DNA from: Bacillota bacterium
Lineage (GTDB): Bacteria; Bacillota; Clostridia; Christensenellales; CAG-138
DNA: 26,684 nucleotides
Reading direction: 5' to 3'
NCBI GenBank assembly: GCA_023451115.1
Contig: JAEXFV010000113.1
Span: forward strand, 1-26,684
Shown here in pieces: positions 1 to 6,773 of the stretch. Every line of letters begins with the position of its first letter. The first letter of the stretch is position 1. The translations under genes were made by a program, and so were the position numbers. The notes under the pieces were generated by a model. That model saw nothing but the letters and a program-made list of their open reading frames with translations. It searched no databases and had not been told where the DNA came from.

Positions 1-203
1 GGCTTATTCTGGAGCTTTTCGCAGATTTACAAATTATCAGCCCTTTTATTGCCTGCCAAATGGATTTGAGTGATATCTGCTCCTTGCGTTTGGACGAATC
101 GCTCGATGCAAAAAGCAGCCATTCATGTTTGGCACGGGAAATCCCCTGCGGAACGCCAATTACAGAAGAGGCCCTGGAGCAACTGGAATACAAGAAAGGT
201 TAA
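1..203 (+). CDS. 3' end of an unrecognised protein (5' end outside window)
   Basis: An open frame enters from the left edge (codons in phase from base 3) and ends at TAA 201-203, giving about 66 C-terminal residues. The tail is acidic and ends in ITEEALEQLEYKKG. I do not recognise a family. It contains three cysteines (in ACQM, DICS and HSCL contexts) and another in IPCG, but no motif I can name. Codon use looks like that of the clear genes further right, which is the main reason to believe it. The minus-strand ORF at 123-446 overlaps its last 81 bases tail-to-tail, so one of the two may be misread there. Confidence 0.5.
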   Translation, partial: LILELFADLQIISPFIACQMDLSDICSLRLDESLDAKSSHSCLAREIPCGTPITEEALEQLEYKKG

Positions 204-446
204 AATATTGTAGTGCCGTTGCCCCTTTATTCCTTTGTGTGGTTTTTTTAATTGTCTGTGTTTTTTCAAAATGATGTATGCCGCGCTTACCAAGACGATA
301 TAGGCAGGGGTAAATAATGTAAAGCTGATGTTGTCGGTGGGATACGGCGCGAAAACACGTCCTGTAATTGCCGCTACAACCAGGGAAAGCGGCATAAAAA
401 GCGCAAGAGCAATATTCAGCCAGTTGTTAATAAACGGCCGGCACAT
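123..446 (-). CDS. possible small membrane protein, two predicted TM segments
   Basis: This 107-residue frame starts at ATG 446. It holds two clear hydrophobic stretches: about residues 8-30 (NIALALFMPLSLVVAAITG) and about 42-59 (SFTLFTPAYIVLVSAAYIIL). The second is followed by a basic segment (KKHRQLKKPHKGIKGQR), consistent with a cytoplasmic positive-inside loop. I see no good Shine-Dalgarno sequence before the ATG. The last 27 codons run antisense to the plus-strand gene that ends at 203, which is unusual. It could be a real small membrane protein, a remnant whose true stop was lost, or chance. I recognise no family. If it is not real, 204-628 holds no gene. Confidence 0.35.
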   Translation of the reverse strand: MCRPFINNWLNIALALFMPLSLVVAAITGRVFAPYPTDNISFTLFTPAYIVLVSAAYIILKKHRQLKKPHKGIKGQRHYNILTFLVFQLLQGLFCNWRSAGDFPCQT

Positions 447-523
447 GGAAATTAGTCAGCCAGCAGTTTCTCCATTTGTTTTACAGTTGCACAAGGCAAA
501 ATATTTTCGCCTTATGACAAAAT

Positions 524-555
524 AATACGGGTGTTCATATAAACACACTCGTATT
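524..555 (-). terminator. possible terminator below the nucleotidyltransferase pseudogene
   Basis: Arms at 524-535 and 542-555 pair as an imperfect 12-bp stem. Read on the minus strand it is followed by ATTTTGTC, a weak T-tract. It sits about 75 bases past the stop of the minus-strand gene at 629. The stem is AT-rich and the T-tract short, so this is tentative. Confidence 0.35.
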
Positions 556-628
556 GGTGAACTAGCGATAACAGATTCGGCTTGAAAATAAGTCGGGCCA
601 AGAACGGTTTTCCTTGATAAATCGAAAG

Positions 629-1083
629 TTATCTGTCAATCATTTGTACTTTCTCTGCTCGGCCCATAAGCTCATAGTATCTACGCCATTCTGTCAATGA
701 TTGCAATGGGATTGGAACACCGTTCACTTCTGTGAATGAAGTAATGCTGCTAGGTCTGAGGGAACAATCATAATTCATTCCGTCGCGGGTAATCGCAAAG
801 CCTGCCATAACATCAATAGCGATTCCATCTACTGTAAATTCCAAAAAACATTTTGTTTTATAAAGTTCGTTGGGATTTGGAGGTGCAAGTGTACCCATTT
901 GCATAAGTATTTTTTTCACTTTCTGCACGTCTTCAACCGTTGTCATAAGATCAATATCATGGAACTCATCTGTTTTATTATTAAAATAGAGAAGTAAGGA
1001 GGCACCGACTGCCAAATAACATTTGCATCATTGAGCGCTTGACCAATCTTGGATAGAACCGCAAGTTTTTCGGTTTTACACAC
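629..1083 (-). pseudogene. nucleotidyltransferase-like protein, frameshifted near the N-terminus
   Basis: Two overlapping frames form one gene. A GTG at 1083-1081 follows a strong AAGGAGG (1097-1091) with 7-base spacing and reads VCKTEKLAVLSKIGQALNDA, then NVIW. The second frame, ending at 629, reads AVGASLLLYF, then DEFHDIDLMT and on to the stop. Joined, they match the pattern of small MNT/AbiEii-type nucleotidyltransferases: an 'aLskig.aLn..ni.WavGaSlLLy' opening followed by an H-D-I-D-like metal-binding segment. The lesion is at 1010-1014, where TTTGGCAG would need to be TTTGGGCAG. The only alternative start, TTG at 1015, has no ribosome binding site and would lose the first 24 residues. 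The family call rests on pattern memory. It is a real pseudogene or a one-base error in a G-run. Confidence 0.6.
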
Positions 1084-1149
1084 ACTGCTTCCTCCTTTAC
1101 AATACTATCTCGTCAGCTCTTAAGTGGTCTCTGCTACTATTTTCCTAAG

Positions 1150-1208
1150 TTCAAAAATATAAAGAATAGCGTGGTCTTACAGCATATAGAATACCGTAAA
1201 GCCACGCT
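1150..1208 (-). terminator. Rho-independent terminator of the tRNA array
   Basis: The arms AGCGTGG (1168-1174) and CCACGCT (1202-1208) close a long stem just past the CCA end of tRNA-Leu. Inner bases TTTACGG and CTGTAAG extend the pairing. On the minus strand the stem is followed by ATTCTTTATATTTTTG, a broken T-tract. Confidence 0.6.
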
Positions 1209-1212
1209 ACCA

Positions 1213-1299
1213 TGGTGCGGGAAACAGGACTTGAACCTGCATGCTGTTGCCAGCACACGGACCTGAACCGTGCGCGTCTGCCAATTCCGCCATTCCCGC
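1213..1299 (-). tRNA. tRNA-Leu (anticodon CAG)
   Basis: The minus strand folds as a class II tRNA with a GCGGGAA/TTCCCGC acceptor stem. The anticodon stem CACGG/CCGTG encloses loop TTCAGGT, giving CAG. There is a long variable arm, T-loop GGTTCAAGTCC, discriminator A and an encoded CCA (1215-1213). It is the last tRNA of the array. Confidence 0.95.
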
Positions 1300-1305
1300 A
1301 GATAG

Positions 1306-1390
<85 letters not shown>

Positions 1391-1411
1391 ACGAAAATAT
1401 GATGTTATCAA

Positions 1412-1487
1412 TGGAGCTGGTGATGGGACTCGAACCCGCAACCTGCTGATTACAAATCAGCTGCTCTGCCAATTGAGCTACACCAGC
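1412..1487 (-). tRNA. tRNA-Thr (anticodon TGT)
   Basis: Cloverleaf with acceptor GCTGGTG/CATCACCAGC region, D-arm AGCTCAATTGG and anticodon stem GCTGA/TCAGC enclosing TTTGTAA, giving TGT. The discriminator is T and CCA is encoded at 1414-1412. It is 76 bases long. Confidence 0.94.
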
Positions 1488-1500
1488 GAATGACTCTTAA

Positions 1501-1576
1501 TGGTGCCTCAGAGTGGACTTGAACCACCGACACAGGGATTTTCAGTCCCTTGCTCTACCAACTGAGCTACCGAGGC
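1501..1576 (-). tRNA. tRNA-Phe (anticodon GAA)
   Basis: Cloverleaf with acceptor GCCTCGG pairing CTGAGGC (one G-T). The anticodon stem AGGGA/TCCCT encloses CTGAAAA, giving GAA. T-loop is GGTTCAAGTCC, discriminator A, and CCA is encoded at 1503-1501. Confidence 0.95.
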
Positions 1577-1580
1577 AAGA

Positions 1581-1657
1581 TGGCGACCCGAAGGGGGCTC
1601 GAACCCCTGACCTCTAGCGTGACAGGCTAGCATTCTAACCAACTGAACTACCGGGCC
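1581..1657 (-). tRNA. tRNA-Asp (anticodon GTC)
   Basis: Cloverleaf with acceptor GGCCCGG pairing TCGGGTC (two G-T). The anticodon stem CTAGC/GCTAG encloses CTGTCAC, giving GTC. Discriminator G is as usual for Asp, and CCA is encoded at 1583-1581. Five bases separate it from tRNA-Phe. Confidence 0.95.
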
Positions 1658-1674
1658 TTAAATGCTTTAGCAAA

Positions 1675-1751
1675 TGGTGGGCCTTCAGGGACTCGAACCC
1701 CGGACCAATCGGTTATGAGCCGACCGCTCTGACCAACTGAGCTAAAGGCCC
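1675..1751 (-). tRNA. tRNA with CAT anticodon (Ile2 or elongator Met)
   Basis: Cloverleaf with a perfect acceptor GGGCCTT/AAGGCCC. The anticodon loop CTCATAA gives CAT, and CCA is encoded. It lacks initiator features because position 1-72 is a normal G-C pair. The body (CCTTTAGCTCAGTTGG D-arm region, GGCTCATAACCG anticodon arm) resembles Bacillota tRNA-Ile2, whose C34 is converted to lysidine by TilS so that it reads AUA, more than typical elongator tRNA-Met with a TTCATAC loop. The sequence alone does not settle which. Confidence 0.9.
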
Positions 1752-1767
1752 GCACCGCAAAATAAAA

Positions 1768-1842
1768 TGGTGACCCCTAGGAGACTCGAACTCCTGTTAC
1801 CGCCGTGAAAGGGCGGTGTCTTAACCGCTTGACCAAGGGGCC
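1768..1842 (-). tRNA. tRNA-Glu (anticodon TTC)
   Basis: Cloverleaf with acceptor GGCCCCT pairing AGGGGTC. The anticodon stem CCGCC/GGCGG encloses CTTTCAC, giving TTC. Discriminator A, CCA encoded at 1770-1768, 75 bases. Confidence 0.95.
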
Positions 1843-1847
1843 ATATA

Positions 1848-1924
1848 TGGTCGGGGTGAAGGGATTTGAACCCCCGGCCCCATGCTCCCAAAGCACGTGC
1901 GCTACCGGACTGCGCTACACCCCG
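1848..1924 (-). tRNA. tRNA-Pro (anticodon TGG)
   Basis: Cloverleaf with acceptor CGGGGTG/CACCCCG. The anticodon stem CGTGC/GCATG encloses TTTGGGA, giving TGG. Discriminator A, CCA encoded at 1850-1848. It is the first tRNA of the array and lies 38 bases below the -10 box. Confidence 0.95.
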
Positions 1925-1961
1925 CTGCAGGTCGTTTCGACCGCTCTTAGCGACGAATATT

Positions 1962-1990
1962 AATATACCGCATGGATTGGAAAATGTCAA
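1962..1990 (-). promoter_or_regulatory. sigma-A promoter of the tRNA array
   Basis: On the minus strand a perfect TTGACA (1990-1985) is followed after 17 bases by TATATT (1967-1962). The first tRNA starts 38 bases below the -10. No other promoter is evident between the tRNAs, so all eight are probably co-transcribed. Confidence 0.85.
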
Positions 1991-2101
1991 CATGAAATTT
2001 TCCGTATTCTGCAATATGTTTTTACTTCATGTATTCTGCTATTATTTTGCTACCTAATTCAGACGTATTTTTCTTCCCAATATCCATACTTGCGCCTTTA
2101 C

Positions 2102-2130
2102 TTGCAAGCCGTAATGAGAACCGCTATAAT
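2102..2130 (+). promoter_or_regulatory. sigma-A promoter for miaB and downstream genes
   Basis: TTGCAA (2102-2107), 17-base spacer, perfect TATAAT (2125-2130). The miaB start codon is 38 bases downstream of the -10. Confidence 0.7.
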
Positions 2131-2167
2131 TGAAAAAGAATATTATTGAGGAAGAGATAGGGGATAC

Positions 2168-3574
2168 ATGATCAAACGGTTGAATTCCGAATCTGCCGCT
2201 TTGCGCGAACAGCAGGCGATTGCCCAGGCCCTTTATGCTGAATTGGCGCCTAGAGGGTTGCGATATTTTATTGAATCTTATGGCTGCCAGATGAATGCGC
2301 ATGATAGCGAAACATTGGCCGGCATGTTGGAAACAATGGGGTTTACCGCCGCATCTCATAAGGACGATGCGGATTTTATCCTGTTTAATACCTGCTGTGT
2401 ACGGGAGCATGCTGAAAAACGCGTTTTCGGCAACGTAGGCGCTTTAAAAAAACGTAAAGATGAAAACCCCGGCCTTATGATAGGGGTATGCGGCTGCATG
2501 ATGCAGCAGCCCGAGGTCGCCCAACGATTATATAAGCGCTATCCTTTTGTCAATCTGGTTTTTGGCACCCACAGCCTTTATGAATTGCCAAGCTTGATGC
2601 AACAGGCGCTCAACGGTGAAAGGCCTTTTTCCTTACATAATACGGAAGGGGATGTAATCGAGGGGTTGCCCATGCTGCGGCCTGCTGGGGTTTGTGCCAG
2701 CATTAACATCATGTATGGATGCAATAATTTCTGCTCCTACTGCATAGTGCCTTACGTTCGCGGCAGGGAGCGCTCCCGGATGCCGGAACAAATCATCCAG
2801 GAGGCACGGGAGCTTGTTTCTCAGGGATACAGTGAGATCATGCTGCTGGGGCAAAACGTGAATTCCTACGGAAAAGATATGGAGGGAATCACATTTGCAA
2901 ATCTTTTAAGGCAATTAAATGATTTGCAGGGGATAAAGCGTATTCGCTTTATGACTTCCCATCCAAAAGATCTTTCCGAGGAGCTGATTGACAGCATGGC
3001 TGCGCTGGATAAAGTCTGCAACCATATCCATCTGCCTGTTCAGTCGGGCAGCGACCGTATACTGGAGCGCATGAATCGCCACTATACCGGCGCCAGCTAT
3101 TTGGCACTGGTGGATCGTTTGCGCGCAAAAGTTCCAGGCGTGGAGCTCACTACTGATATTATCGTAGGCTTCCCTGGTGAAATGGAAGAGGATTTTCAGC
3201 AGACGTTATCTTTGGTAGATCAGGTAGGGTTTGCAGCGGCATTTACTTTTATGTACTCTCCACGCATCGGTACGAAGGCTGCGGCCATGCCTTATCAAAT
3301 TGAGGACGCCGTCAAAAAAGAGCGCCTACTGCGGCTTAACGCCCTTCAGGAAGCCAAAACAAAAGAAAATAATCAGCGTTATATCGGACATATAGGGGAA
3401 GTCTTGGTAGAGGGATGCGATGAAAAGGAAACACCTATGGCGTTTGGGAAATTAACAAACTATAAGATGGTATATTTCCCTGGTGATGCCGACATGATCG
3501 GCACATACCATACGGTTCGTGTCGAAACCACACAAAAAAACTCATTAATTGGGAAAATTATCCCTGCACAATAG
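2168..3574 (+). CDS. miaB: tRNA-2-methylthio-N6-dimethylallyladenosine synthase MiaB
   Basis: Radical-SAM methylthiotransferase that adds the 2-methylthio group to i6A at tRNA position 37, downstream of MiaA, encoded in this same cluster. The N-terminal UPF0004 domain carries its three cluster cysteines: C40 (SYGCQMN), C76 (NTCCVRE) and C110 (CGCM). The radical-SAM motif CNNFCSYC provides C185, C189 and C192, followed by VPYVRGRERSR. The segments ELTTDIIVGFPGE and IHLPVQSGSD are typical of the family, and a C-terminal TRAM region closes the 468-residue protein. Length is slightly long because of about 30 extra N-terminal residues, as is common in Bacillota. The ATG follows a purine-rich GAGGAAGAGATAGGGG stretch. 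It is cytoplasmic, and is the first gene after the promoter at 2102-2130. Confidence 0.96.
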   Translation: MIKRLNSESAALREQQAIAQALYAELAPRGLRYFIESYGCQMNAHDSETLAGMLETMGFTAASHKDDADFILFNTCCVREHAEKRVFGNVGALKKRKDENPGLMIGVCGCMMQQPEVAQRLYKRYPFVNLVFGTHSLYELPSLMQQALNGERPFSLHNTEGDVIEGLPMLRPAGVCASINIMYGCNNFCSYCIVPYVRGRERSRMPEQIIQEARELVSQGYSEIMLLGQNVNSYGKDMEGITFANLLRQLNDLQGIKRIRFMTSHPKDLSEELIDSMAALDKVCNHIHLPVQSGSDRILERMNRHYTGASYLALVDRLRAKVPGVELTTDIIVGFPGEMEEDFQQTLSLVDQVGFAAAFTFMYSPRIGTKAAAMPYQIEDAVKKERLLRLNALQEAKTKENNQRYIGHIGEVLVEGCDEKETPMAFGKLTNYKMVYFPGDADMIGTYHTVRVETTQKNSLIGKIIPAQ

Positions 3575-3607
3575 AGCTATAATAAAGAAAGCAGAGGGAA
3601 CGAAATC

Positions 3608-4006
3608 ATGATCTTGGAAAAAGCGCGGGAATTAGGTTTGGCATTGAGTGAATCGGAAGAGTTTATGCGCATGCAGTCTGCTCGTGCCGCAATGGAAGCG
3701 AACGAGATGATTACCAGCATGCTGGAAGAATATCAGGAAAAGCAGGACCGCATCGTTAATATGCTATCTGGAGATGATTTAGACCGCACCGCCGTTGCGG
3801 CCTTATCCTCCGATGTGGAGGCCCTTCAAGAACAGCTTTTGGCCAATCCCCTGTTTTCAGAAGCTTTGGAGGCACAAAATGCCTTTCAAAATTTAATGGG
3901 CATGGTAAATAAGGAAATCGGAAGCTGCATCGGCGTTAATGGTGAAGGGGAAACCTCCGGTGGCTGTTCCGGCTCTTGCGGCAGCTGTGGCGGCTGCCAT
4001 CATTAA
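3608..4006 (+). CDS. YlbF/YmcA (RicF/RicA) family protein with cysteine-rich tail
   Basis: This 132-residue mostly helical protein has the com_ylbF (DUF964) pattern: MILEKARELGLALSESEEF, an amphipathic coiled middle, and ANPLFSEALEAQNAFQNLM. In Bacillus subtilis the relatives YlbF and YmcA act with YaaT as a complex that affects mRNA processing and development and binds Fe-S clusters. Here the C-terminus is C120-x3-C124-x2-C127-x2-C130-HH with a further C107, embedded in Gly/Ser, which looks like a metal or cluster ligand set. The start follows GAGGG. It lies 33 bases behind miaB, so it is probably co-transcribed. Family assignment is firm. The exact RicA/RicF equivalence is not. Confidence 0.85.
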   Translation: MILEKARELGLALSESEEFMRMQSARAAMEANEMITSMLEEYQEKQDRIVNMLSGDDLDRTAVAALSSDVEALQEQLLANPLFSEALEAQNAFQNLMGMVNKEIGSCIGVNGEGETSGGCSGSCGSCGGCHH

Positions 4007-4128
4007 AGGATGTAGTAGAAGTAGTCATAGATTGATTGTGGATATTCGCTGGAATCCCGGAAATAGGATAATTTCCAGGCGTTTCAGTATACTCTGGAAA
4101 GCTTAAGCGAAAGAGGGGAAATTCGCGC

Positions 4129-6741
4129 ATGCCCGGTGCCATTACGCCCATGATGCGGCAATATTTAGATTTAAAAGAGAAATATAACGATTGCCTTCTG
4201 TTTTTCCGCTTGGGCGATTTTTACGAGATGTTTTTTGAGGATGCGTTAACCGCCTCCCGGGAACTGGAAATCGTACTTACCGGACGTGACTGCGGCCTCG
4301 AGGAGCGGGCGCCAATGTGTGGCGTTCCGTATCACTCTGTAGATACTTATATCAACCGCCTTATTCAAAAGGGATATAAAGTGGCTATTTGTGAGCAGCT
4401 GACAGATCCAGCTTTGGCCAAAGGATTGGTGGAGCGGGATGTCATCCGTATCATTACGCCAGGCACCGTAATTGAAGAAAGTATGCTCGAGGAAGGGCAA
4501 AACAATTTTATTGTATCCCTCTTTTGGCAGGATGACCAAGTGGGCATTGCTTATGCGGATGTTTCCACCGGCGGTTTCTATTTAGGCGAGTTGTGCGGCA
4601 AGGAATTGACTACTCAGCTTTATGATGAACTTGCCCGCATTCAGCCGCGGGAGATCGTTGCCAATGACGGACTGTTTCTGCAATCTTCCCTTATCAAACA
4701 GCTGTCCAGCACTTATTATCTGCAAAATTACGGCGGATGGGCATTTGCAGAGCAAACCGCAAGGGAGCGATTGGAGCGCCATTTTCATGTATCCTCCCTG
4801 GATGGGTTTGGATGTGGGGGATTGTCCTGTGGCATCTGCGCGGCAGGGGCATTAATGGCATACTTGGAAGATACCCAGAAAAACGCCTTAACCCACATTG
4901 GTTCCATACAGGTTATCAACCGTTCCGCCTATATGGCGCTGGATTTTTCCACTCGCCGCAATTTGGAACTTACTGAGCCGCTTAGAACTGGGGGCAGCAA
5001 AAAAAACACGCTGTTATATCTTCTGGATAAAACAAAAACAGCTATGGGCAGCCGGATGCTGCGTGCCTGGATTGAACAACCTTTAATTCATCGCGCCCCG
5101 ATTGAGGCTCGTTTGGAAGCAGTAGGGGAGCTATGCGAAAATATGGTACTGCGCAAATCCTTTCGGGATGCCTTAAGCAATATTTATGACATGGAGCGCC
5201 TCTGTAGCCGTATTGCCTACGGAACAGTGAATGCCCGGGATTGTGTAGCCTTACGGCGGTCTTTGGGGCAGCTGCCGGCCATTTTAGAATTGCTTTTCTC
5301 TCTCAAAGCGACTGAGTTTCAACAAATTCAGAAGGATATGGACCGAATGGAGGATATTCTGAATTTGATGGAGCGTGCCATCGTGGATGATCCGCCTTTA
5401 AGCGTTAAAGAGGGCGGGGTTATTCGATCTGGCTATCATTCCGAAGTCGATTCCCTTCGGGACGCCTCCTCTCACGGCAAGCAATGGCTTTCTGATTTGG
5501 AGGCTAGGGAGAGGGAACAAACAAAAATCAAAAATTTAAAAGTTGGCTTTAACAAAGTATTTGGATACTATATCGAGGTAACCAAGTCTTATCAGCATTT
5601 GGTGCCTTATACCTATCAGCGGAAACAAACTCTGGCCAATGCGGAGCGTTATATTACACCAGAGCTGAAAAAGTTGGAAGAAACGATATTAGGTGCTGAA
5701 GAAAAGCTCATTGCTTTAGAATATCAACTGTTTGTAGCCTTGCGTGAGGAACTCTTGGGGTGTACCGCCCGTTTACAGAAGGATGCGGCGCTGTTGGCAA
5801 AATTGGATTGCTATCAGTCCTTGGCTGAGGCTGCGTCCAACAACCGCTATTGTAAGCCGCAAATGCTCGATAGCGGCATCCTGGAGATAAAAAATGGCCG
5901 TCATCCAATTGTCGAGTTGGCTATGAAGGACAGCTTTATTCCAAATGATACCACCTTAGATGAGGAAGAAAATCGCTTATTAATTTTAACTGGCCCCAAC
6001 ATGGCTGGTAAAAGCACCTATATGCGTCAAGTCGCGCTGATCGTGTTAATGGCTCATATTGGCAGCTTTGTGCCTGCGGATTGCGCCTCCATCGTAATGA
6101 CAGACCGTATCTTCACCCGTGTGGGCGCTTCTGACGACCTTGCTGCGGGACAAAGTACTTTTATGGTGGAAATGAGCGAAATGGCCAACATCCTAAACAA
6201 TGCCACTTCTAAAAGCCTGTTAATTCTGGATGAAATTGGCCGTGGAACCAGCACGTTTGATGGATTGTCTATTGCTTGGGCCGTATTGGAGCACATTGCG
6301 GACAAGTCCCTTTGTGGCGCAAAATGCCTTTTTGCCACTCATTATCATGAATTGACCGAATTAGAGGGCCGGCTTGGGGGCGTGAAGAACTATCGCATCT
6401 CTGTAAAAGAGGTGGGTGAGGATATTCTATTCCTACGCAAAATTATGCGGGGTGGAGCGGATAAGAGCTTTGGCGTACAGGTAGCGCGGCTTGCCGGGTT
6501 GCCGGATGGAGTCATCCGCCGAGCGAGGGCTATTTTAAAAGAGCTGGAAAACGCCGATATTAACCGACCTAGTATAGGTTACCGGCCAGAACCGCAGCGG
6601 CAAATGTCTCTATTTGTTACAGATGAGCAGCAGGCCGTGCTAATGGAACTCACTGAGTTGGATGTTGACGCTTTAACGCCGTTACAAGCCCTGAACACGC
6701 TGAATGAGTTACATCAGCGGGCAAAAATTTGCCGCACTTAA
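4129..6741 (+). CDS. mutS: DNA mismatch repair protein MutS
   Basis: Mismatch-recognition ATPase of 870 residues, the usual MutS1 length. The mismatch-binding Phe-x-Glu is F31-Y-E33 in GDFYEMF. The Walker A is GPNMAGKST at 622-630, Walker B is LILDEIGRG with D701-E702, and the signature region STFMVEMSEMANIL lies between them. Near the C-terminus QMSLF (825-829) matches the beta-clamp-binding consensus, consistent with recruitment to the replication fork. The ATG is preceded by GAGGGG, and TPMMRQYLDLKEKY is the normal opening. It is separated from the upstream gene by 122 bases that contain TATACT (4088-4093) without a convincing -35. Its stop codon lies inside a 14-bp tandem duplication. It works with MutL, encoded next. 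Confidence 0.98.
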   Translation: MPGAITPMMRQYLDLKEKYNDCLLFFRLGDFYEMFFEDALTASRELEIVLTGRDCGLEERAPMCGVPYHSVDTYINRLIQKGYKVAICEQLTDPALAKGLVERDVIRIITPGTVIEESMLEEGQNNFIVSLFWQDDQVGIAYADVSTGGFYLGELCGKELTTQLYDELARIQPREIVANDGLFLQSSLIKQLSSTYYLQNYGGWAFAEQTARERLERHFHVSSLDGFGCGGLSCGICAAGALMAYLEDTQKNALTHIGSIQVINRSAYMALDFSTRRNLELTEPLRTGGSKKNTLLYLLDKTKTAMGSRMLRAWIEQPLIHRAPIEARLEAVGELCENMVLRKSFRDALSNIYDMERLCSRIAYGTVNARDCVALRRSLGQLPAILELLFSLKATEFQQIQKDMDRMEDILNLMERAIVDDPPLSVKEGGVIRSGYHSEVDSLRDASSHGKQWLSDLEAREREQTKIKNLKVGFNKVFGYYIEVTKSYQHLVPYTYQRKQTLANAERYITPELKKLEETILGAEEKLIALEYQLFVALREELLGCTARLQKDAALLAKLDCYQSLAEAASNNRYCKPQMLDSGILEIKNGRHPIVELAMKDSFIPNDTTLDEEENRLLILTGPNMAGKSTYMRQVALIVLMAHIGSFVPADCASIVMTDRIFTRVGASDDLAAGQSTFMVEMSEMANILNNATSKSLLILDEIGRGTSTFDGLSIAWAVLEHIADKSLCGAKCLFATHYHELTELEGRLGGVKNYRISVKEVGEDILFLRKIMRGGADKSFGVQVARLAGLPDGVIRRARAILKELENADINRPSIGYRPEPQRQMSLFVTDEQQAVLMELTELDVDALTPLQALNTLNELHQRAKICRT

Positions 6742-6762
6742 TCCTGCTCACTTAATCCTGCT
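6735..6762. repeat. 14-bp perfect tandem duplication across the mutS stop
   Basis: CACTTAATCCTGCT occurs twice back to back (6735-6748 and 6749-6762). The first copy contains the mutS TAA (6739-6741); the second lies in the gap to mutL, just before its TAGGAG ribosome binding site. Confidence 0.9.
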
Positions 6763-6773
6763 TAGGAGTTTTT

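Noticed and set aside
4058..4079. Hairpin GGAAAT/ATTTCC in the ylbF-mutS gap as a terminator
   Set aside because: The stem is only six base pairs and no T-tract follows. It may be incidental.
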